Source: Cyanobium sp. C1_MAG_00004 (GTDB lineage: Bacteria > Cyanobacteriota > Cyanobacteriia > PCC-6307 > Cyanobiaceae). Taken from it: a DNA stretch of 64,000 nt. The notes beneath the pieces were generated by a model, which saw only the letters and a list, made by a program, of their open reading frames with translations, searched no databases and was not told the origin of the DNA. The stretch spans positions 1-64,000 of the forward strand of contig JAIXOF010000062.1 in assembly GCA_027486935.1 (NCBI GenBank), read 5' to 3'. Positions within the stretch are counted from its first letter, which is position 1. Each line of letters opens with the position of its first letter. The position numbers were made by a program, and so were the translations under genes. Below, in pieces: positions 35,092-46,900 of this stretch.

Positions 35092-35736
35092 ATGCGCGCC
35101 ACCGTCCTGGCCCAATCCCAACCGACCACACGTAAGGGGATCCTGGCCATCCTGCTGCGTCTGGGCGAGGCGACGGCCAATGACATCGCCACGCGCCTGG
35201 AGATTTCGGTGCAGGCCACCCGCCGCCATTTGCGGGGGCTGGAGGACGACGGTCTGGTCGAGGGCTCCTCAAGCGCAGAAGGTCCAGGTCGCCCCAGTTA
35301 TCGCTGGCAGCTGACCAGCAAGGGACATGCCCAGTTTGCCGATGGCAGCGAAAGCTTTGCCTTGACCCTGCTGGAGTCTCTGAGCAAAGAGCTTCCTCAA
35401 GACGCTCTGCAGTCGCTGCTGCAGCATCAAGCGGTACAACAGGCCGCCCAATACCGAGAACGCTTGGGGGACGGCCCGCTTGAGCAACGGGTTGCGCGCC
35501 TGGTGGAGCTGCGCAAGGCCGAGGGCTACGTCGCCGAGTGCGACCTGGAGGCTGAAGGCTGGGTGATCCGCGAATTTCATTGTTCGGTGATGCGAATCGC
35601 CGAGCAATTCCCCTGCGTCTGCGATCAGGAGTTGCAACTGATCCGCCACACCTTTCCCGACTGCCAGGTGGAACGGGTGCACTGGCGGCTGGAAGCCGGC
35701 CACTCCTGTGGCTTCAGGCTGACCCCCCTGGCCTGA
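35092..35736 (+). CDS. sufR: Iron-sulfur cluster biosynthesis repressor SufR
   Basis: SufR represses the suf operon when Fe-S supply is sufficient. The 214-residue protein has an N-terminal DeoR/ArsR-like winged helix (GILAILLRLGEATANDIATR, then QATRRHLRGLEDDGLVE) and a C-terminal half with the cluster-ligand cysteines Cys164, Cys175 and Cys177 (HCSVMRIAEQFPCVCDQEL), plus Cys191 and Cys206. The ATG at 35092 gives MRATVLAQSQ. It is divergent from ftrC-sufBCDS, the usual cyanobacterial arrangement, with palindromic elements in the shared 210-base region. Confidence 0.95.
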   Translation: MRATVLAQSQPTTRKGILAILLRLGEATANDIATRLEISVQATRRHLRGLEDDGLVEGSSSAEGPGRPSYRWQLTSKGHAQFADGSESFALTLLESLSKELPQDALQSLLQHQAVQQAAQYRERLGDGPLEQRVARLVELRKAEGYVAECDLEAEGWVIREFHCSVMRIAEQFPCVCDQELQLIRHTFPDCQVERVHWRLEAGHSCGFRLTPLA

Positions 35737-35741
35737 GCCCG

Positions 35742-36176
35742 GTGCCTGATGCCGCCGCGCCTGACCACGGGCAGGGTCCGCTCAGCATCAGCGAGCTGCA
35801 GCAGCTCGAAGCAACGCTGCTGCCAGCTCTGGAGCGCCATCACCTGCGCCTGCTGGCCCACGGCCTGCGCACCCTGCAGCAGGTGCAACGGTGCACAGCC
35901 GAGCCGCACCTGCCCAAGCAGGCCGCGATTGAGCAGTGGTTGCTGGCCCAGAGCGACCTGAGCCAAGAGCCGGACTTTTGCCGGCAACTGGCCCAGCAGC
36001 TGGACAGTGCCGGCCGCCAGCTCGAGCAGCTGGCGCTGCAACGGGGTGTGGCGCCCCTCGAGCTGGACCTCGAGGCACTGATCGACTGGGCCCGGCAACA
36101 GGCCGATCAGCGCCTGGCTACCGCACCACCATCCACACCCCAAACGCCGCCAGCAGCGCCGCCAGCAGGCCTGTGA
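35742..36176 (+). CDS. Hypothetical helical protein downstream of sufR
   Basis: From GTG at 35742, five bases after the sufR stop, a 144-residue frame encodes a helix-rich protein: LSISELQQLEATLLPALERH, LRLLAHGLRTLQQVQRCT, EPDFCRQLAQQLDSAGRQLE and LDLEALIDWARQQADQRL. No family was recognised. The last 20 residues (APPSTPQTPPAAPPAGL) are low complexity and overlap the convergent EamA gene by 59 bases. The ordered amphipathic pattern and tight spacing with sufR support a real gene co-transcribed with sufR. Confidence 0.55.
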   Translation: MPDAAAPDHGQGPLSISELQQLEATLLPALERHHLRLLAHGLRTLQQVQRCTAEPHLPKQAAIEQWLLAQSDLSQEPDFCRQLAQQLDSAGRQLEQLALQRGVAPLELDLEALIDWARQQADQRLATAPPSTPQTPPAAPPAGL

Positions 36177-37002
36177 ATCCAGGCTGATCGCGATCGAGGG
36201 GCGCCAGCAGCACCGCCATGGTCGGAGCTGTGGCCATGAGAGTCATGGCCTGACCCACCGGCAGCTGCGCCAAGGCGGCCTGCTGCAGGGCAATGCCCAG
36301 CGTCGTACCCAGCAAGGTGGCCAGCAGCACCCAGGGCCAGCGGCGGCGCGGGGGGCGGGGACCCACCCCTGCGCGGGCCACGGCCAGCAGGCCTGGCGCC
36401 AAGGGCAGCTGCGCCAGGGTGGCGGCCCCCAGCCGCAGCGATGCCGCCTGCCATGGCGAGATCAGCTGTGCAGCCAGCACCTGCCGGGACAGCAGCGCGC
36501 CTCCACTGGCGCAGAGCACCGCCAACAGCGCCAGCAGCACCCCCTGGCGCCAACCGGGCTGATGCCCCCAGGCTGCCCCATCACTCTGCTGACACTGGGC
36601 CACCATCACCACGGCCGCGCTGACCAACCCCAGCCCCAGCAACTGGGCCGGGCCGGGCCCCTCGGCCAGCACGGCCAGCCCGGCCAGGGTGGTGACCACC
36701 GGCGCCGCCGCTTCAATCGTGAGGGTGGTGCGCGTACCCAGCCGACGCAGGGCGGCAAAGAACAGGCTGTCGCCGGCGGCGATCCCGAGCACGCCACTGG
36801 CGCCCAGCAGCAACCAGGCGGTGGTGGGCAGGGGCTGCCAAACCAGCAGCTGCAGCGGCAGCAGCAGCGCCAGACCGAGGGCGTTCTTGAGCAGATTCAG
36901 CTCAGCAGCCCCCAGCGAGATGGGTAAGCGGCGCCAGCAGAAGCTGGCCAAGGTCCAGCACAAGGCTGCCGCCAGCGCCGCCAGAGCCCCGCTCAACAAC
37001 AC
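36118..37002 (-). CDS. EamA/DMT family transporter
   Basis: The 294-residue protein has ten predicted helices in two EamA repeats, with the start LLSGALAALAAALCWTLASF and the second repeat beginning LLALLAVLCASGGALLSRQV. The family exports or imports small metabolites such as amino acids and nucleobases; the substrate is unknown. The start is GTG at 37002 (GTG-TTG-TTG). The 3' end overlaps the gene after sufR. It diverges from the bilin lyase gene across 52 bases. Confidence 0.88.
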   Translation of the reverse strand: MLLSGALAALAAALCWTLASFCWRRLPISLGAAELNLLKNALGLALLLPLQLLVWQPLPTTAWLLLGASGVLGIAAGDSLFFAALRRLGTRTTLTIEAAAPVVTTLAGLAVLAEGPGPAQLLGLGLVSAAVVMVAQCQQSDGAAWGHQPGWRQGVLLALLAVLCASGGALLSRQVLAAQLISPWQAASLRLGAATLAQLPLAPGLLAVARAGVGPRPPRRRWPWVLLATLLGTTLGIALQQAALAQLPVGQAMTLMATAPTMAVLLAPLDRDQPGFTGLLAALLAAFGVWMVVR

Positions 37003-37054
37003 ATCCCCCCCCCAGCCCTGCGATCATCGACCCACCCTGTGCCTTCCAGCGGCC

Positions 37055-37678
37055 ATGCGGATCGACGATGCGATCAGCTTCTTTCGCCTGAGTTGCGGGC
37101 GATGGCAGTCCCAGCGGAGCAGCCACCATCTGCTGCACCGCAGGGCAGAAGCCGGCGGCTCGCTGATCGTGGTCGACGAACTGGAGGCCGACGATCCCAG
37201 GCTGATCGCCATCGCGGCGCTGCATCAGCAGGATCCGCAGCGGCTGGTCGGCGGTTGTCGTGTGCGCTGGAGCGGATCGATGGCCTGGGACAAAGCCGGT
37301 GAAACCCACGAGGGGGAAAGCCTGTTCGGGCTGATCCCCACCGACCAACGGGGCCGCAGCGGTCTGTTGCTGCGCGACCGGGGCTATGCCGAGACGGCAC
37401 CGGTGGCTGGCGAGTTCCGCATGGACGACCGGGACGCCCTGCTGCTCAGCACCGACTACGAGACGATGAGCAGCCTGGAGCGCTTCAGCTTTGCCGGTCC
37501 CGACGTGCGCCTACGCACCAGCACCGTTGAAGGACTGTCCAACACGGCTTCATTCTGCGTTGAAACCCGCCTGAAGGAGCAGAACCCGGCCGAGGGTGGA
37601 GCCCCGGACGCCAGCGCCGAAGCCGAGTCCACGGCCCTGACCCAGCCGCACCAGTCCCTGTCGCCCCTGGGCTGGTGA
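37055..37678 (+). CDS. Phycobiliprotein chromophore lyase, CpcS/CpeS type
   Basis: The 207-residue protein has the lipocalin-like CpcS pattern: ISFFRLSCGRWQSQRSSHHL at the N terminus, then RVRWSGSMAWDKAGETHEGE, FRMDDRDALLLSTDYETMSS and ERFSFAGPDVRLRTSTVEG. CpcS/CpeS lyases attach phycocyanobilin or phycoerythrobilin to a conserved Cys (usually Cys84) of phycobiliproteins. It lies 102 bases upstream of cpcG on the same strand, so both serve phycobilisome assembly. The ATG at 37055 fits the family. The C-terminal 30 residues (ASAEAESTALTQPHQSLSPL) are an extra polar tail. Which subunit and bilin it uses cannot be told. Confidence 0.87.
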   Translation: MRIDDAISFFRLSCGRWQSQRSSHHLLHRRAEAGGSLIVVDELEADDPRLIAIAALHQQDPQRLVGGCRVRWSGSMAWDKAGETHEGESLFGLIPTDQRGRSGLLLRDRGYAETAPVAGEFRMDDRDALLLSTDYETMSSLERFSFAGPDVRLRTSTVEGLSNTASFCVETRLKEQNPAEGGAPDASAEAESTALTQPHQSLSPLGW

Positions 37679-37780
37679 AGCCGCGGCCAGAACGTTACGG
37701 ACTGTGAGTCCTGCCCATCGGGTCCGAATCCTGACCAGGGCGCACTTCTACGATCCGCAGCGACGACTGCCAGAGTTCGC

Positions 37781-38542
37781 GTGGCCCTGCCGCTTCTGAA
37801 GTACGCACCCACCACCCAGAACTCGCGTGTGAACGCGCTGCGGGTGGGTTCCGATGAGGATCCGAAGGCCGCCTCCATGGACAAGGCCATGGATCGCGAA
37901 GACCAGAACTTCGTGATCGAGGCCGCCTACCGGCAGATCTTCTTCCACGCCTTCAAAGTCGACCGCGACCGCACCCTGGAATCCCAGCTGCGGGACGGTC
38001 AGATCACCGTGCGGGACTTCATCCGCTCGCTCTGCCTGTCGGACACCTTCACCCGCAGCTTCTACAATCTCAACAGCAACTACAAGGTGGCTCGCCACCT
38101 GGTTGAGAAGCTCCTGGGCCGCCCCACCCACGGCAAATCGGAAGAGATCGCCTGGTCGGCCGTGCTGATGACCCGTGGGGTCAAAGGCATGGTGGACGAC
38201 ATCATCAACGGCCAGGAGTACCTGGACGCCTTCGGCTACGACACGGTTCCCTATCACCGCAATCGGGTCGTCGGCTCCCGTGATCTGGGCGAAACACCCT
38301 TCAACATCACCAGCCCCCGCTACGACGCCTATTACCGGGGCATCCTCGGCTTCCCCCAGGTGGTGTACACGGGCACGGCCAAGGCCTACCCCGAGCGCAG
38401 CCGTGCCCGTCGCGGTGGCTTCCCCGAGGATTACCTCCCCTGGGTGCGCTCCATGCCTGCCATGCGCTCGAGCGCCGGTGCCTCAGGCAACACTGCCATG
38501 GACTACCTGTCGAAGGTTCCTTACCGCAGCATCGGCCGCTGA
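37781..38542 (+). CDS. cpcG: Phycobilisome rod-core linker CpcG
   Basis: CpcG joins phycocyanin rods to the allophycocyanin core. The 253-residue protein starts VALPLLKYAPTTQNSRVNAL (GTG start), the standard CpcG N terminus, then has the pfam00427 linker domain at about 40-185 (QNFVIEAAYRQIFFHAFKVD, ESQLRDGQITVRDFIRSL, SDTFTRSFYNLNSNYKVARH). The C-terminal part (SPRYDAYYRGILGFPQ) binds the core. The short tail lacks the hydrophobic anchor of CpcL-type linkers, so this is a conventional CpcG. A strong intrinsic terminator follows. Confidence 0.95.
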   Translation: MALPLLKYAPTTQNSRVNALRVGSDEDPKAASMDKAMDREDQNFVIEAAYRQIFFHAFKVDRDRTLESQLRDGQITVRDFIRSLCLSDTFTRSFYNLNSNYKVARHLVEKLLGRPTHGKSEEIAWSAVLMTRGVKGMVDDIINGQEYLDAFGYDTVPYHRNRVVGSRDLGETPFNITSPRYDAYYRGILGFPQVVYTGTAKAYPERSRARRGGFPEDYLPWVRSMPAMRSSAGASGNTAMDYLSKVPYRSIGR

Positions 38543-38569
38543 AGGTCCAGCCAAGTGTCCTGATGACCT

Positions 38570-38593
38570 GGGCGCCTAACGGCGCCCTTTTTT
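38570..38593 (+). terminator. Rho-independent terminator of cpcG
   Basis: GGGCGCC-TAAC-GGCGCCC forms a perfect 7-bp G+C-rich stem with a 4-base loop, followed at once by six T residues. It is the clearest intrinsic terminator in the window and lies 28 bases after the cpcG stop. Confidence 0.93.
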
Positions 38594-38707
38594 GTGGGCA
38601 GCGGTCGCCGATGACACCGCTGGCAGTCAGTGGTTCCTGACCACCCGCCCCAGTGCCGGTCAAGGAATGGGAAAGTTTGCAGACTGATCCCAAACGAAAT
38701 CAGGAAC

Positions 38708-39772
38708 GTGACCCAGACCCTTTCATCACTGGCCAGGCTGACCCTGCGGCAACTGCGGCAAGTTGCCAGTGATCTCGGGGTCACGCTGTACAGCCGTAAA
38801 TCCAAGGAAGAACTGCTGGAGGCCATCAACACCAAGCAGGGCAGCGAGGCTGATCTCAGCAGCATCGAATCCGAACTGACCCCGGCGCCCCGTCCCGAGG
38901 CAGAAACCCACGTGGTGTTTCTGCCCCGTGATCCTCAGTGGGCCTATGTGTTCTGGGAGATCTCCCGCGACGACCGCGAAAGCGCACAGGCCGCCGGCGC
39001 CACCCAGCTGTGCCTTCGGGTCGCCGACGTCACCGGCCTGGCACCGGGATCGACCCATCCCCACACCCTGCAGGAGGTGGTCGTCGACAGCCACGCCACC
39101 GAGTGGTACCTGCCTGTGCCGCTCAGCGACCGCGACTACCGCGTCGAACTGGGCTATCGCAAAGGCGGTTCCGGCGGCTGGATCTCGCTGGCGTTTTCGT
39201 CGGTGGCCCGGGTGCCCGCCCTGCATCCGAGCGAGCAGATCCTGGACCAGTTCGTGCCCTTTTCGCTGGAGACGGCTCCCGCTGATCTGAGCACCAGCCT
39301 GCTCGAGCCGGCTGACACTGCTTTGCACGAGCGGCTGTACCAGACGGCCACCTCCCGCTGGCGGCGCCTGGGCCGGGGCTCAGAGGCCTTCCATGAGATG
39401 GAAGACGACCTGCTCGCCAGCTCGGGACTGAATGCCTCGGGTGCCGGTCTGTGGGCCAGCGGCCGCAACGAGTCCGGGGCTGGACTCATGGCCCGCCAGC
39501 GCTCGTTCTGGTTGGTGGCCGATGCGGAACTGATCGTCTACGGCGCCACCGATCCGGCTGCGCGCCTGACCATCGGCGGCGAAGAGGTGCCCCTGTCGGC
39601 GGATGGAACCTTCCGCATTCAGGTTCCGTTCCGCGATGGCGAACAGCTCTATCCGATCGAAGCTGTGGCCGCCGACGGCGAACAGAAGCGCAACATCACC
39701 CTGGCCTTCAACCGCACCACGCCCGAAGACAACAGCAACCCTGCTGATCAGGCCAAGAGCGAATGGTTCTGA
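38708..39772 (+). CDS. DUF4912 domain protein with SAP/Rho-N-like N terminus
   Basis: From GTG at 38708 the protein has 354 residues. Residues about 8-45 (LARLTLRQLRQVASDLGVTL, then KSKEELLEAI) look like a Rho_N/SAP helix-extended-loop module. DUF4912 follows: VVFLPRDPQWAYVFWEISRD, EWYLPVPLSDRDYRVELGYR and FSSVARVPALHPSEQIL. A C-terminal beta domain has FWLVADAELIVYGATDPAAR and ADGTFRIQVPFRDGEQLYPI. The function is unknown; a sugar- or peptide-binding beta fold is plausible. The next small gene overlaps its stop by 10 bases. Confidence 0.8.
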   Translation: MTQTLSSLARLTLRQLRQVASDLGVTLYSRKSKEELLEAINTKQGSEADLSSIESELTPAPRPEAETHVVFLPRDPQWAYVFWEISRDDRESAQAAGATQLCLRVADVTGLAPGSTHPHTLQEVVVDSHATEWYLPVPLSDRDYRVELGYRKGGSGGWISLAFSSVARVPALHPSEQILDQFVPFSLETAPADLSTSLLEPADTALHERLYQTATSRWRRLGRGSEAFHEMEDDLLASSGLNASGAGLWASGRNESGAGLMARQRSFWLVADAELIVYGATDPAARLTIGGEEVPLSADGTFRIQVPFRDGEQLYPIEAVAADGEQKRNITLAFNRTTPEDNSNPADQAKSEWF

Positions 39773-39945
39773 AGCGCGCCCTGGTCGCCCTGACCCCCCT
39801 AGCAGGAGCCCTGGCCTTTCCCGTGCTGGTGCCCCTGCTGATGACCAGGGTCAGCATCCCCGTCAGCCTGATGGCGGCGGTGCTGGTGGCGACGGTTTGG
39901 TTTGTGCTGATGTTGCGCACCTCCGAAATGCCTGGCCACCACTGA
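39763..39945 (+). CDS. Small two-helix membrane protein, unknown function
   Basis: The 60-residue product has two hydrophobic helices: ALVALTPLAGALAFPVLVPL and IPVSLMAAVLVATVWFVLML, with a basic start (MVLKR) and a polar end (RTSEMPGHH). It overlaps the DUF4912 gene by ten bases, suggesting translational coupling. No family was recognised. Confidence 0.6.
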   Translation: MVLKRALVALTPLAGALAFPVLVPLLMTRVSIPVSLMAAVLVATVWFVLMLRTSEMPGHH

Positions 39946-39998
39946 GGCCTCAGTGGACGCACCTGTGGGAATGCTCAGGGGATCCGAACGTTCTGCTG

Positions 39999-41405
39999 AT
40001 GCGCCTGCGATTCAAGGGCTGGTCTGGCCTGCTGGCCGCACTGTTGCTGAGCGGTTGCTCGGCCCAGGCACGGCTTGAGGGCAGACCTCCCCAGTCGCTC
40101 CCTGTGCCCCAGGGGATCGAGGTGGCGTTCAATCACAACCCAACCAGCCGCTACCGCAGCCCCATTACTGGGGCCTGGCGTCAGGGCGATGACCTCGAGA
40201 CGTTCGTCCTGCAAAGCATCGAGACCGCCCAACGTCAGATCCTGGTTGCGGTGCAGGAGCTGTCCCTCCCTCGGGTGGCTGCAGCGCTGGTGCGCAAGCA
40301 CCAGCAGGGACTGGATGTGCGGGTGGTGCTCGAAAACACTTACAGCACGCCCTGGAGCCTGCAGCACGATGCCGGCCTGAGCCCCCACATCAGACGCCGC
40401 AACCAGCAGCTCAGACAGCTGGGCTGGGGCGACGCCGTCCTGCTGCTGCAGCGCGGCGGGGTGCCGCTGCTCGATGACACCGCTGACGGCAGCTCGGGCA
40501 GCGGGCTGATGCACCACAAATTCATGGTGGTGGATGGCCGCACCGTGGTCACCGGCTCGGCCAACTTCACGCCCTCGTGCATCCACGGTGACCCCGACGA
40601 CCCACGCACCCGGGGCAATGCCAATCACCTGCTGCGACTGCAGAGCCCTGAGCTGGCAGCCCTGTTTGACGCCGAATTCGCCAAACTCTGGGGTGACGGG
40701 CCCGGCGGCGCTCCCGACAGTCGCTTCGGGATTGCCAAAGAGAGCGAGGGGCCGCAACAGGCAATGGTGGCCGGCACACCGGTGCAGGTGCTGTTTGCGC
40801 CCCACCGCCGCAGCGATGCCGACAACGGGCTGGCCTGGTTGGCCCAGCTGTTGGCCCAGAGCCAGCGAAGCCTGGACATGGGCCTGTTTGTGTTTTCGGC
40901 CCAGAACCTGGCGGATGCGCTGGCAGCGTTACAGGCCCGAGGCGTACGGATCCGCCTGCTGGCCGACCCCGGCTTCGCCAACCGCAGTTTCAGCGAAACC
41001 CTTGACCTGCTTGGGGTCAGCCAGAGCGATCGGCGCTGCAAGCTCGAGGCTGGCAACAGACCCTGGCAGCAGGCGCTGCCGGGAGTCGGGACTCCGCGGC
41101 TGCGTCCGGGTGACAAGCTGCACCACAAGGTGGCGGTGATCGACCATCGACGGGTGATCACCGGCTCCTTCAACTGGAGTCCATCAGCGGCTCACCAGAA
41201 CGATGAAACGCTGCTGGTCATTGATTCACCTGTGCTGGCCAGGCACTTCACAGCCGAGATCGACCATCTGTGGCGAGGGGCCGAGCTGGGGGTCAGCAGG
41301 CGTCTGGCCCGCAAACTGGAGCGCCAACGGCAGCGTTGCGGCAGCGGCAAGGCTGTTGCAACGGCAAGACTGTGGCAGATTGAGGGCCTAGACCTGACGG
41401 CCTGA
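39999..41405 (+). CDS. Phospholipase D-like lipoprotein with two HKD motifs
   Basis: The ATG at 39999 gives a 468-residue lipoprotein (signal GWSGLLAALLLSGCSAQA, lipobox LSGC). Two PLD halves are visible: HKD motif 1 at His172-x-Lys174 (MHHKFMVVDGRTVVTGSANF) and motif 2 at His375-x-Lys377 (LHHKVAVIDHRRVITGSFNW). Such proteins cleave phosphodiesters in lipids or nucleic acids; the lipid anchor places it at the envelope. Residues about 190-215 (SCIHGDPDDPRTRGNANHLL) are typical of bacterial PLD-like nucleases/lipases. The frame is open upstream but lacks support. Confidence 0.9.
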   Translation: MRLRFKGWSGLLAALLLSGCSAQARLEGRPPQSLPVPQGIEVAFNHNPTSRYRSPITGAWRQGDDLETFVLQSIETAQRQILVAVQELSLPRVAAALVRKHQQGLDVRVVLENTYSTPWSLQHDAGLSPHIRRRNQQLRQLGWGDAVLLLQRGGVPLLDDTADGSSGSGLMHHKFMVVDGRTVVTGSANFTPSCIHGDPDDPRTRGNANHLLRLQSPELAALFDAEFAKLWGDGPGGAPDSRFGIAKESEGPQQAMVAGTPVQVLFAPHRRSDADNGLAWLAQLLAQSQRSLDMGLFVFSAQNLADALAALQARGVRIRLLADPGFANRSFSETLDLLGVSQSDRRCKLEAGNRPWQQALPGVGTPRLRPGDKLHHKVAVIDHRRVITGSFNWSPSAAHQNDETLLVIDSPVLARHFTAEIDHLWRGAELGVSRRLARKLERQRQRCGSGKAVATARLWQIEGLDLTA

Positions 41406-41414
41406 CATTCGCCC

Positions 41415-41663
41415 GTGGATTCTCAACCGGCAGCTCGCGCTCACAGCGCCACGCTGGACGCCATTCAGCTGATGCTGCGCGACCTGCACACCCGCCACGA
41501 TGAGATCCGCCATCGCGCCGCCTTCCGGGGCTGCACCAAGGAACTGCTGGAAGTGCAGCAAGAGCTTGTCGACTATCTGCTGAACAAGAAGAGCGAGCTG
41601 CTCGGTATTGCAGCACCGGAGCAGGACACACCGACCGTGCGCAACTACAACTCCTTTCTCTGA
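41415..41663 (+). CDS. Small conserved-looking helical protein, unknown function
   Basis: The 82-residue protein (GTG start at 41415) is soluble and helical: ATLDAIQLMLRDLHTRHDEI, RGCTKELLEVQQELVDYLLN and KKSELLGIAAPE. A single cysteine lies in FRGCTKE. It sits ten bases after the PLD-like gene and five bases before the next secreted protein, so all three could be one unit. No family was recognised. Confidence 0.55.
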   Translation: MDSQPAARAHSATLDAIQLMLRDLHTRHDEIRHRAAFRGCTKELLEVQQELVDYLLNKKSELLGIAAPEQDTPTVRNYNSFL

Positions 41664-41668
41664 GCGCA

Positions 41669-42160
41669 GTGACCGGGACCATGCCGCGCCGACATCCATG
41701 CCCCTTCGCCCTGCCGGTGCTGGTAGCCCTGTTGGGGGCTGTCAGCCTGCACCAGCCAGCCGCGAGAGCCCAGGGCAACAACCGCATTGACCCTGCCACG
41801 TTTCCACCGACCGAGCTGTTTCGCGACCTTCAACTGAAGACCATCGCCTGCGGCCGTGACAACAGCCCCGAGCCCTGTCAGCAGGCCCGCTCGATCGCGG
41901 ATCCGCTGATGGACCATCCACGGCTGCCGGCCTCCTGTAAGGACACCCTGTGGGACATCCGCGAGCGCGCGGTGGTGGTCAGCAAGAACAGCTATGAGCG
42001 CCGCGAAACCCTCAACCGAGAAGCTGCTGATCTGCTGGTGCTGTGCAAACCGGCCACCAAACCCCTGGGCAGCGGCAGCCAGCAACCGGCCCCCGAGCAG
42101 AAAAAGCAAGGAGGCCTGGGCGGCTTCCTGCGGGGCCTCGGGGGTGGCGGCAGTCAGTGA
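41669..42160 (+). CDS. Secreted protein with four cysteines, unknown function
   Basis: The product (163 residues from GTG at 41669; ATG at 41681 is an alternative) has a signal peptide (FALPVLVALLGAVSLHQPAA, cleavage near RAQG). The mature part has paired cysteines, TIACGRDNSPEPCQQARS and PASCKDTLWDIR with LLVLCKPATK, suggesting two disulfides. It ends in a Gln/Gly-rich tail (GGLGGFLRGLGGGG). It is exported; its role is unknown. It lies 89 bases upstream of pgm. Confidence 0.65.
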   Translation: MTGTMPRRHPCPFALPVLVALLGAVSLHQPAARAQGNNRIDPATFPPTELFRDLQLKTIACGRDNSPEPCQQARSIADPLMDHPRLPASCKDTLWDIRERAVVVSKNSYERRETLNREAADLLVLCKPATKPLGSGSQQPAPEQKKQGGLGGFLRGLGGGGSQ

Positions 42161-42201
42161 TCCCAGCGGAGTTGGTCAGACCAAACACCGGTCAGAGCTG
42201 A

Positions 42202-43908
<1,707 letters not shown>

Positions 43909-43941
43909 TCAGCGAGAACACCGGGAGCCGAGGCTGGGATA

Positions 43942-46900
43942 TCAACCTGCCTCGGCCGATTCACGGGCAGAGGGGCCGAACCAGCGGGCTTCCAGGTTTT
44001 TTATCAACACATAGAAGGGAGGCACAACCCCGAGCGAGAGCACGGTGGCCACCAAGAGGCCACCGAAGATGACCGTGCCCAGAGATTGCTGACTGTTGGC
44101 ACCGGCTGTTGTGGCCACAACCAGGGGCAGAAAGCCCGCCAATGAGGCAATTGCGGTCATCAGAATCGGTCGCATGCGTGATTCTGCGGCCGCCATGGCG
44201 GCCTCTTTGACACCCATGCCCTCTTCGACGTGCTGCTCAGCCACCTCGACGATGAGGATGCCGTTTTTGGCAGCCAGACCGATCAGGGTCACCAGACCGA
44301 CCTGGGCATAGATGTTCAGATCGATCGAGCGGAGCGCCAGAAACACCAGCGCACCCAGCATGGCCAGAGGCACGGTCATCAAAATGATCACAGGCGTGAC
44401 ATAGCTTTCATACTGGGCCGACAGCACCAGATAAACCACTAATACGCCGAGGCCAAAAACCAGCACACTGGCACTACCGGCAGAGAGCTGCAGAGCAGCC
44501 AGACCGGTGAAGGCATAGCCGATGTTGTTGAAGTTCTGCCCCTTGAAGATCTGCTGAATCGCCGTCAAAGCCTGGCCAGAACTCTTACCGATGGCCTCGG
44601 CACCCTGGACCAGAATCGTGCGGTAGAGGTTGTAATGGCTGATCACAGGGGGAGCGCTGGTGAGCTCGGCGGAGGCGAACTCACTGACCTGAACCAGTTT
44701 GTTATCCTCATTGCGGACGTAGTAACTGAGAATGTCATCAAGGTTGCTGCGTCCTGAGGCTTCGGACTGGACATAAATGTTGCGAACCTGGCCATTTTCA
44801 TAGGTCAGACCCGAGTAGTTGCCGCCAGCCAGGACGGCGATTGTCTGCATCGCCTGCTGAAAATCAATACCCAAGGCACCCATGATCGAACGATCGATCT
44901 TCAAGCCGAATGCGGGTGCACTGGGAATGAACTGGGTGTAAAGCGTCGAGAACTGACCCGAGGCAGTGCCGGCCGCAACCAACTGCTGGGCCAGGCCATC
45001 CAGCTGGGGGAAGGTGTAAGACCCGTTGCTGAGGTCATTGAACTGAAAATAGAAACCGCCCTGGGCCGAGAAACCAGGGATGGCCGGCGGCTGGGCGGCG
45101 ACAGCAAGCCCGCTGCTCAACTTCGACAGCTTGGCGTTGAGGCGTTCGACAATGGCCGGCGCCTTCTGATCGGCACCACTGCGTTCCTCCAGGGGCTTCA
45201 AACCAAAGAAGAACACACCCTGGTCAGGGCTTGAGCCATTGAAGCCATAGCCGCTGATCACGGAAGCTGCAACGATGTCGTCTTCGGTCTTGAGAATGGC
45301 AGCGATATCAGTGCCGACCTTCTGGGTCTGGCTCAGGGAGGCTCCGTTCTGCAACTGGTAGATCCCCAAGCCATACCCCTGATCCTCTTCAGGGATGAAG
45401 GCCGATGGCAACGCGTTGAAGGCAATCGCCGTCAACACAATGCCACCGAGCAGCCCGGCGAAAATGGTGCGACGCCGACGGATCAACACGTCAAGCAACC
45501 TGACATAACTGCTCTGCAGCCAGGCAAAGAAAGCGTTGAAACGGTCAAAGATCAAGGCCAGACGGCTGCCGGCAAAGCCGAATAACAACACACCAAAGAC
45601 ATAGGCACCTGGTCCAAAGGAGGCTGAACTGAAACGTCCAAAGGCCAGTCCGACGACCACACCACCCACAGTCCATCCCCAACCCTTCGGCTTGGGTGGC
45701 TGTTCAGACTTGAGAATCAAGGCCGACATCATGGGTGAAAATGTCAGCGCATTAAAGGTGGAGATTGCAATCGAAAATGCAATCGTCAAGGCAAACTGCC
45801 GGTAAATAATGCCAATGCCACCGGGGTAAAAGGCCACCGGCACAAACACCGCCATCAGCACCAGAGAGGTGGCGATCAGGGCACCGATCAATGAGCCCAT
45901 GCAATCGATGGCGGCCTGGCGCGGGCTCATGCCGGCCTCAAGGTTTTTGGAGACAGCCTCAATCACCACGATGGCATCGTCCACAACCAGGCCAGTGGCC
46001 AGAACCAGGCCCAGCAGCGTCAACTGGTTGATGGAAAAGCCAAAGGCCGAGATGAAGGCAAAGGTACCCACCAGTGAAATGGGAATCGCCAAACTGGGCA
46101 CGACCGTTGCCCGCCAGTTCTGCAGAAACAGAAACAGGATCACCAGCACCAACACGATCGCCAGACCGAGGGCATCGGTGACACCACTGACTGCTGACTC
46201 AATGAATTGACCGATGTTGTAGATCTGTGTGACGCTGACACCAGGTGGGACAACAGCGGAGAACTGATCCATCACAGCCACAACGGCTTCCGACACATCC
46301 AGCGCGTTGCTCTCGGGGGTCTGGAACACAGCCACCGTGATCGAGGGATAGCCGTTAACGCTGACGGCCGTCTGGGCAAAGGTGTTGAACCCATAGGTAG
46401 CCCCGCCCACATCGCGCAGACGCAGCAGATTGCCCTGGGGGGATTTGCCGATGATCAGGTCGTTGAGCTGCTCGACAGACACCAGGTTGCCGTTGTCCTG
46501 CACCAGAATTGGGTAGGCAAAGGCCTGGTTGCCACCAGCCGGTGGACCACCCACCAGACCGCCAATGGCAACACTGTTCTGAGTCTTGACCGCAGAGACA
46601 ATCTGGTCGGCGGTCAGCTGGTTGGCGGTCAGCTTTTCAGGATCGACAAACAACCAAAACGCCGGGTTGCTGCCACCCAGCATGTTGACCTGGGCAACCC
46701 CGGGCACACGCTCTAACTGGTAGTAGAGCTGTTCGTAGATCAGGCCATTGAGATAGGCCGAATCGAACTGCCCCTGGGTCGATGTCACCTGGTAAGCCAA
46801 CAGAATCGACGGGGTGCTCTGCATCACCGACACACCGGTGGCAGACACCTGCTGGGGCAACTGCGGCATCGCCAGGGAAACGCGGTTCTGCACGTTCACC

